Origin: Synaphobranchus kaupii
Lineage: Eukaryota > Chordata > Actinopteri > Anguilliformes > Synaphobranchidae
Assembly (NCBI GenBank): GCA_029718625.1
Contig: CM056383.1
Span: 17,570,722 to 17,634,721 of the forward strand
DNA: 64,000 nt
Direction of reading: 5' to 3'
The notes beneath the pieces were generated by a model. It searched no databases. It was not told where the DNA came from and worked only from the letters and a program-made list of their open reading frames with translations. Below, piece by piece: positions 58,152 to 64,000 of this stretch; the stretch's first letter is position 1, and each line of letters starts with the position of its first letter. Both the position numbers and the translations under genes were made by a program.

Positions 58152-58915
58152 TTACCAAAGTTGTTTTGAAATGGCCTTTTCTATTATTTTAGAGAGGAAC
58201 GGAAGGTTAGAGATAGGCCTATAGTTAAACAAGTCGTTCATATCCAAGTTTGGCTTCTTAAGAAGGGGTTTGATGACTGCAAGTTTGAGAGTCGGTCCAG
58301 AGGCTAAAGAAGCATTAACAATATGCAACAGTGGTGTTCCAATCACTGGCAGTAGCTCCTTCAGTAGCTTCGTTGGGATAGGGTCTAGAAGACAGGCAGA
58401 AGATTTTGAAGAATTTACTATAGTATTAAGTCGGGCAACAGTGTTAAACAGGTGCCTAGGATTGTTTCTATTTTCATCTATCAAAGTAGAGAAATATAAG
58501 GAATGTGCTGGGATAAGGGCATGTTTATAATAGAGAAGGCTGTCTTTCCAGGCATGGAGGAACACCTGCAATTTAGAGGAACGCCATTTGCGCTCAAGTT
58601 GACGTGAAGCTTGTTTGAGAGCACGAGTATGGTCATTGTACCAGGGAGCTAGTTTCTTATTGCAGACTTTCCTCTTCTTAAGAGGTGCGATAGTATCCAG
58701 GGTTCTACTAAGTACGTTATTAATGTTGTCAGTCAGCTGATCAATTGAGTTTATGTCTGCATTTGTGTATGCATTTTGGCTGGAGCCAAGAAAATCCCCA
58801 CAGTGCACAAATGAGCCTGGGAGCTCATTAATAAAATCATTTGCAGATCTGGAGGAAAGCTTACAACTAAAGTAGAATGTAGTATCTGATGGCACATGAC
58901 AGACTTGTGAAAGGT
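58152..58915 (-). pseudogene. L2 ORF2, segment between endonuclease and RT
   Basis: The frame contains DTIAPLKKRKVCNKKLAPWY, then TRALKQASRQLERKW, LLDPIPTKLLKELLPVIG and NYRPISNLPFLSKIIEKAI, which lead directly into the RT. The endonuclease is absent because the copy is 5'-truncated at 58916. Codons upstream of that point belong to the interrupted I-clade LINE read antisense. Confidence 0.88.
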
Positions 58916-58916
58916 G

Positions 58917-59996
58917 ACTAGGCCGGGTGTGGGATTTGGGTGGACGGCTAAAAAGTGGGCTGCTGACATGGGTATTATGGATCTGGCACTGACGCCGTCC
59001 TTTCCGGTGTCTCCGGTCCATCTCTGGCTGTTCCTGAAGCCTGATATTGATTGGTGGTTTTTGGAGCAGGATTGGGAGGGCTGGGATGATGTTGGCGGGA
59101 GGGTTGATGGCTATATTGAACATAAATTGTATGCTTCTCTTCCTGTCTTTACAGATGGTGCTAAGGATCCGGAAATGGGTCATGTCGGGTCAGGTGTATT
59201 TGTGTCCCTATTTGGAGTCAGGATGTTGGAGAGGATAGATGATGGCCTGTCTGTTTTTACAGCTAAAATGGTGGCAATAGCCCTGGCACTGCAGTGAGTC
59301 GATGAGGTTGCGCCTGATAGGGTGGTTATATGTTCAGATTCTGCGTCGGCCCTGGAGAGGCTCACTGCTCCAACATCCTGCAGGGAGGATCTGGTACTGG
59401 AGGTATTGGCTAGTATATATAGGCTATATAGGAGGGGCATTGGGGTATATTTCTGCTGGGTGCCGGCGCATGTGGGTGTGAGGGGTAACGAGGGGGCTGA
59501 TGCCCTCGCTAAGAGGGCCCTTAGGATGGGTGGCATTACAGTGGATGTCCTTTATGGTAAAGGGGAGGTTAAGGCTAGGGTTAAAGCTATGATTGGGAAG
59601 GCTTGGCTACAGAGGTGGGATGAAGAAATTAGCGGGCGTCATTTGTATGCCGTCCGGCCAGGGGTCTCTGGGAGGTCTCTTCTTTGTGGAAATAGGAGGG
59701 AGGAAACTCTGTTAGCTAGGCTCAGGTTGGGTCATTCTGGATTAAATGACAGCTTATTTAGGATAGGGAAGCATGATACCGGCAACTGTCCTCATTGTAG
59801 TAATAAAGAAACAGTTAGGCACATTCTGCTAGAATGTCAGACATATGTCAGGGAGAGAGAGATACTTAGGAAACTGGTTGGGGATAAGGGTGGGCAGTTT
59901 ACGTTGGCTGGGCTCCTGGGTGGGTCAGTGGGATATGAGGTTCGTAGAGCTGTGCTGAATTTTATTTATTTGATTGGTGTGGGTGGGAGGGTCTGA
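58917..59996 (+). pseudogene. I-clade LINE RNase H and C-terminal zinc motif
   Basis: RNase H catalytic residues are visible in LPVFTDGAKDPEMGHVGSG (D), FTAKMVAIALAL (the expected E is K here), VICSDSASALERL (D), and VPAHVGVRGNEGADALAKRA (H, D). The C-terminus has GNCPHCSNKETVRHILLEC. The coding sequence is interrupted by one TGA at 59295-59297 in the place of the Trp codon of the minus copy (LQWVEE); the reading phase continues after it. The Glu-to-Lys change alone would inactivate RNase H. Confidence 0.9.
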
Positions 59997-60105
59997 ATCC
60001 CTGCTATCACTTTCCACACTCCGTAACAGTAGGTGGCGGTATGCACCTGACAGTTGGTAGCAACCTGCCATAGAAAATCCAAAGAAGCAGAAGAAGAAGA
60101 AAAAG
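58917..60105 (+). mobile_element. I-clade LINE, plus-strand copy: RNase H to 3' tail
   Basis: The segment resumes the I-clade element after the L2 insertion. It includes RNase H, the C-terminal CCHC-like motif, a 3' UTR (aggtggcggtatgcacctga) and a tail rich in AGA/AAG (agcagaagaagaagaaaaag) ending near 60105. It matches the minus-strand copy over its whole length and is the better preserved of the two. Confidence 0.9.
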
Positions 60106-61460
60106 AGCAATGAGAGGGTGTTGCACATCGACATAGCTACAAGAGCAACATAAAATGGTAAACGCACCCACAATAACTTTCCACGTTATGTAGGCTTAAA
60201 GCTACAATGTCCTATACAATAAACGGGAGCACTCTCTCTTCTTTGCAAACATTTATCACATAATGCATTTATTGCAACATGCGGTTAGACAAAATATAGG
60301 CTATTTCTGCATGTATTGAAGGTGAAACATATAAACGGCTAATGTTTGACCAACCTTTCCCATATTAAAACATTTCCAGTCCAGTGCCCACCACAGACCC
60401 ACTGAAAAATCTGCAAAATACAATAAATATATAGATACATTAACGTTATGTGTATGATTACATTCACATAATTAAATAACGATTATTGCGTCCACTTGTT
60501 TATTTTGCTTAATCCGCCGTCCGTGGAATAGGCAAGCTACACCGGTAGATCCCGAGTCCCGACCGCTCTCTCAAGCTTTCCATGAACCAGCCTTGCGCGG
60601 CTAGCTAACGTGAGGTGTAGCCTAAATTATGAGACATCGTGATGGAAATGGCCACTGTGAAAATTTTACGTTAGCCTATTTTGTAAGTATAGGAATGTCC
60701 ATGTTGGACTGATATAATGAATTATGGTGAACTATTGTGTCTACGTTATAGATGAATGTTGAAGGCTTCGTGGGCTAACTTTACCTTGTTGAAATCGCCT
60801 CACAGCCTTACCACAATGCGAATTCAGATAAATGAGCCGCGAATAGTTACTAAAATGTTTAATAGCCATCTCGTTAACTAGCGTTATTAACAAACTTTGA
60901 TTAACGTCGCCGTTATGTTGTTCGAAGCTGTACGTGAACAAAACAGGCGTAGCCAACAAGCTAGCCTATATGATAGGCCGTCATATGCATTGTCGAGAGG
61001 GGTGTAAATTTAGGTTTACAGACATGTCAGTTTAATTCAATTTATCCCTAATTTTTGCCAGTTTTACCCGGATATAGCCTGGCTACATCCTAGGACTAAC
61101 GTTACGATGGTCGTTTTTCATCAAGCATCAGCGGGGCAATGTTAGTAAAGCTGGAGGATTGCGTCTGTTGAGTTAGCAGCGGGTGGGTTTGCGAGCGGAG
61201 CCCTCAGCCCAGTGCACCAGCGAACGCTACTCCGGCCAACTCGTCCGCTGACCCGCTATCCTCTAGCTATCTGGGCGGTTTTTTCACGACACGAGACGGC
61301 ATTTCATCAACTTTTCAACATGTTCACTGGGGCAGGTTACTAGTAATGTAACGCATCTTGAGATGTGAAGTCTGTCCTTAGAAATATTACACATTTGAAA
61401 ACCATTTCATTATTATGCACAAGATAGCTGTTAGCTAACCAGCTACAGTCAGCTACCGCG
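60106..61460. other. Anonymous DNA
   Basis: The block 60440-60965 is a diverged same-orientation relative of 28590-29110 (shared: gatggaaatggccac, aaatcgcctcacagcct). No gene, RNA or element boundary is otherwise recognised. Confidence 0.4.
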
Positions 61461-61468
61461 CTGTATGC

Positions 61469-62325
61469 TAGTGTTGTGTCGTTCACGAACGATTCGTTCA
61501 AAAGACCGAATCTTTTGGGTGAATGAACTGAACTGAATCACTTACTGAATAGATCCGTTCATTTCTCAGTTCAGTTGAGCTCTCGAACGGATCTGATCAG
61601 CAGCGAGCGTGCACCGTGCAGGGAACTAGTTCTTGCGAACTAGTTCTGCTGTGCGAACGAATCATTCGCATTTGCTTCTTCCTATTCCATTTCGGACGTA
61701 TTGTTCTAAGTATTGTATAGCCGAAATGAGTACCGTGTTTGCGTGTAGTATACTAGAAAGTTTTTTTTTCTTCTTTTTTTTCTCTAATTTGTTTCCTAAA
61801 TTGTTCGAAATAAAGTTTATAAAAAAAAAAATTTATTAAAAAAATTCACGGGCGGGCGGGCGCCGAGCGAGGCAGCGAGCGTGCAGAGTGGACTTCTGCG
61901 AGCGAACGTGTAGTGGACGTTCGCGAACGACACAACACTAGTGCAAGTTGAGTGATCCGTTTACTGAAGGCTACTAGACACAGTGAGTTAACGTGACGTG
62001 ATCCTGAGTGATAATCAGCGGCTCAAACTGCCAGAATCAGGCCCAGCAAGTTAAGACTTAAAAGTCATTGAAAACCGGCATTCACCTCCAATATTGATAT
62101 TCAACGAGGAAACTTTTAAAATATCAAGATTTGTAAACGGAGTTTGGCGCATTTGTCAAAGCGACAGCACTTCCGCATGAACTGTTCGGCCGTTTCAGTT
62201 CACTTCAGTACGCAGTACGCAGTCGGAGCTCCGCCCAAGCACTGAACGATTCGGTGAACGAATCTTTTTAATGAACTGATTCTAGTGATTCGTGTCACTG
62301 AAGTGAACTGTTTTGCCCATCACTA
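61469..62325. mobile_element. hAT-type MITE, composite
   Basis: Ends are tagtgttgtgtcgttc (61469) and tttgcccatcacta (ending 62325), flanked by a perfect 8-bp duplication ctgtatgc (61461-61468, 62326-62333). Both arms are built from cgaacgattcgttc-type repeats. A second inverted end (gaacgacacaacacta, ending about 61941) lies inside, so the element is probably a composite of two related copies. It has no transposase. The short frame near 61633 is a chance frame. Confidence 0.8.
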
Positions 62326-62333
62326 CTGTATGC

Positions 62334-62801
62334 TCCTTGCGAGCTGACCACCATAGCTCAGTGGAGATGAGATTTCATTTGAGGCGGAAATGCGAATAGG
62401 CCTCCTCACGTGATTGCCCTGTGACGTAACTAGAATTACCATGTGACCATGTTCTTAACCAATCAGAATTCAGTGCGCCTACTCAACACTCATCGATGAG
62501 GTTTCTTTAAATCATGCCTTTCTTTTTTTTTGAAAAAAAAAAAATTTGAACCCAGGAAAAATGTAAAATGTGATTGCTTGCTTCTATTGACTACAATATT
62601 GTGAACTTTTGATACTTAGATTGCGCTGGGGCCACTATGTTGACTTTCACAACGCTCCATTGGAAATACATGGCAGAGCTCATAATACTATTTCCGGGCC
62701 ATGGCAGCCATCTTGCGGCGGTGCCATTGCGGAAGAACCAAATTGAATAGGGCTGAATGGAACCACGTGACCACGTTGCCTTTCTAGTTCTTATATAGTT
62801 C
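62334..62801. other. Unassigned DNA before the SGNH segment
   Basis: The end of this stretch (gcctttctagttct) is the inverse of text near 28395 (agaactagaaaggc), which suggests a dispersed MITE. The upstream part of the SGNH coding region is not found here. Confidence 0.4.
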
Positions 62802-63158
62802 TGTGGTGGGAACAGCATTGGCACGTACGGAAATACAAGGATCAGCCTAATGCGGCGCATGAAGGCAGACATCAGGGAAATCGATTTGCTATTTCCCAAA
62901 ACCAAATTGATGTTTTCGGACATCCTCCCTCGCTGGAACTGGCTGGGTCAGACCGCAACTACCGGATATGGCCTTGAAAGGACCAGACGACGGCTAAACG
63001 GGGCCATGTTTGGCTTTCTGACAGACATGGGTATGGGTTTCATTATGCATCCTAACATTGGCTTAAATCATTTAGACAGTGATGGGACACATTTAAATTT
63101 AGAGGGTAACAGGCTATTTCTTGACAACATTTACACAGGCCTGTCCTTACAGCTCTGA
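62802..63158 (+). pseudogene. SGNH/GDSL-hydrolase domain, C-terminal part
   Basis: The open frame carries GGNSIGTYG, corresponding to SGNH block III (catalytic Asn in GxN). It then has MRRMKADIREIDLLFPKTK, FSDILPRWNW, RTRRRLNGAMFGFL, and finally DSDGTHLNLEGNRLFL with the Asp-x2-His of block V. Blocks I and II with the nucleophilic Ser are missing upstream, where a MITE-like sequence begins. Similar frames are common in fish genomes, often within repeats; whether this belongs to a transposon or a host gene is not clear. ATG 62850 is only an internal Met. Confidence 0.6.
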
Positions 63159-64000
63159 TGGTCTTATTGCACACCCCAAAGGCTCTTTTCAGAGCCACCT
63201 ACTTTCTTATCAAAAGAGAATTATATCTGCACAAGGCACACAATTGCGAATGTAATTTTAACGTATCTAGTCTACAGACAACCATGTTTTCAGTGTTGTT
63301 CTCTTCTTCTCTTCCCAAGCAGAAATCATTTTTTAAAATATTAACAGCAACAGTTATGGGAAAAGGGTAGGGGGTGGGGGCCTTTGATTGGAAGCTGTAT
63401 GTTGCATGTTGTTTTGTAGAACCAATTACACAGCAAACAGAATTTAAAAAGTCATAAACAAAGTGTTTCAAGCGCCACCTTCCATTCTCTCCGTTTTTGG
63501 ACTCAGAATATATAAGGTGCATGTTCCCTTTTAACGTTAATTTAAAAAAACACCCATTCGCAATATTAAAATACATTATACCATACTGTAGACGAGATTT
63601 TGATGAAGATCTACATGTAAAAATCTCGTTGTTCATCTGGAGTTTACCTGCGATATGGCCCAGAGAAAAACATAGCAGCTAGCGACTTTAGCTGGCACTG
63701 GTTATCAGAATTCTCAGTTTTTGGATTCGGAATCTATAAGGTGCATGTTCCCTTTTCATGTTAATTAAAAAAAACACCCATTCGCAATATTAAAATGCAT
63801 TATACCATACTGTAGACGAGATTTTGATGAAGATCTACATGTAAAAATGTCGTTGTTCATCTGGAGTTTACTGACCTAGCCACATCAGAAAACATTTCAG
63901 AGCGCCTCTTTGCCAGCATATCTTGGACCAATCGGATTTGAACAATCGGCATGATGTCAAGACAGGGGTTGGCCACAATTTGAATAACATTTCATTTCAC
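63159..64000. other. Unassigned DNA with a tandem duplication
   Basis: Two copies of about 160 bp at 63487-63649 and 63710-63871 (about 223 bp apart) share aaggtgcatgttccctttt and gatgaagatctacatgtaaa with few differences. The open frames here are unsupported. Confidence 0.7.

Larger units (their letters stand above)
55443..58916 (-). mobile_element. L2-clade LINE inserted into the I-clade LINE
   Basis: The 3' tail is at the left: tcaattcaattcaatttta then tttatatagcgctttt, the reverse complement of the L2 tail. The 3' UTR, the ORF2 C-terminus (56890-57404, frameshifted), the RT and part of the region before it run leftward from 58916. The I-clade LINE resumes at ctaggccgggtgtgggattt (58917). 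The copy is 5'-truncated. A solo LTR (55966-56664) lies in its 3' UTR. Confidence 0.9.

Overview
The window is vertebrate genomic DNA, most likely from a ray-finned (teleost) fish. The evidence is the repeat content: I-clade (Nimb-like) and L2-clade non-LTR retrotransposons with the fish-type L2 tail, a DIRS-like element, PIF/Harbinger, hAT, Tc1 and TTAA-type DNA transposons, and solo LTRs. I cannot name the species. No conserved multi-exon host gene is visible; nearly every protein-like stretch belongs to a mobile element or its remains.

Layout. 1-8.7 kb: an AT-rich flank, a fold-back repeat (about 671-1412), a 2.6 kb solo LTR (2431-5035) holding an internally deleted Harbinger element, then poorly characterised sequence with a possible THAP remnant at 8034. 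8.8-10.1 kb: a solo LTR (8767-9899, target duplication aagac) inside a minus-strand exon with an acidic leader and a YSFEP motif. 10-17 kb: mostly anonymous. 17.1-19.7 kb: a Harbinger transposon whose transposase gene is split by a 1.06 kb hAT-type element; it lies between two copies of a near-identical segment (15.9 and 20.5 kb). 21.4-23.45 kb: a DIRS-like remnant with a TTAA-flanked MITE inside. 24.8-27.5 kb: a minus-strand I-clade LINE with a 12-bp target duplication. 29.5-60.1 kb: three plus-strand pieces of a second I-clade LINE, separated by about 25 kb and 3.5 kb of later insertions.

Inside 30-52 kb lies a composite repeat field: tandem units of about 760, 540 and 300 bp, tRNA-like modules, nested units ending in (TAA)n, and a 3.3 kb CCAAT-rich minisatellite. 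Into it inserted a nested set of DNA transposons: B1 (34896-44047) holds A (35680-39043, itself holding a solo LTR) and Harbinger-like C (39231-43027), and C holds B2, a second copy of B. Unfilled sites elsewhere in the window confirm several junctions.

The most notable object is 44336-46209. This TTAA-flanked element has near-identical inverted ends of about 250 bp, and its unfilled site is present at 47.9 kb. It carries a THAP-domain exon on one strand and, convergently, an open frame resembling the cysteine-rich cytoplasmic (ballast) domain of P2X7 receptors. A decayed THAP-like plus YSFEP pair in the same convergent arrangement may exist at 8.0-10.1 kb. If the pairing recurs elsewhere, a P2X7-ballast-like protein would be a component or passenger of a Kolobok/T2-type transposon family.
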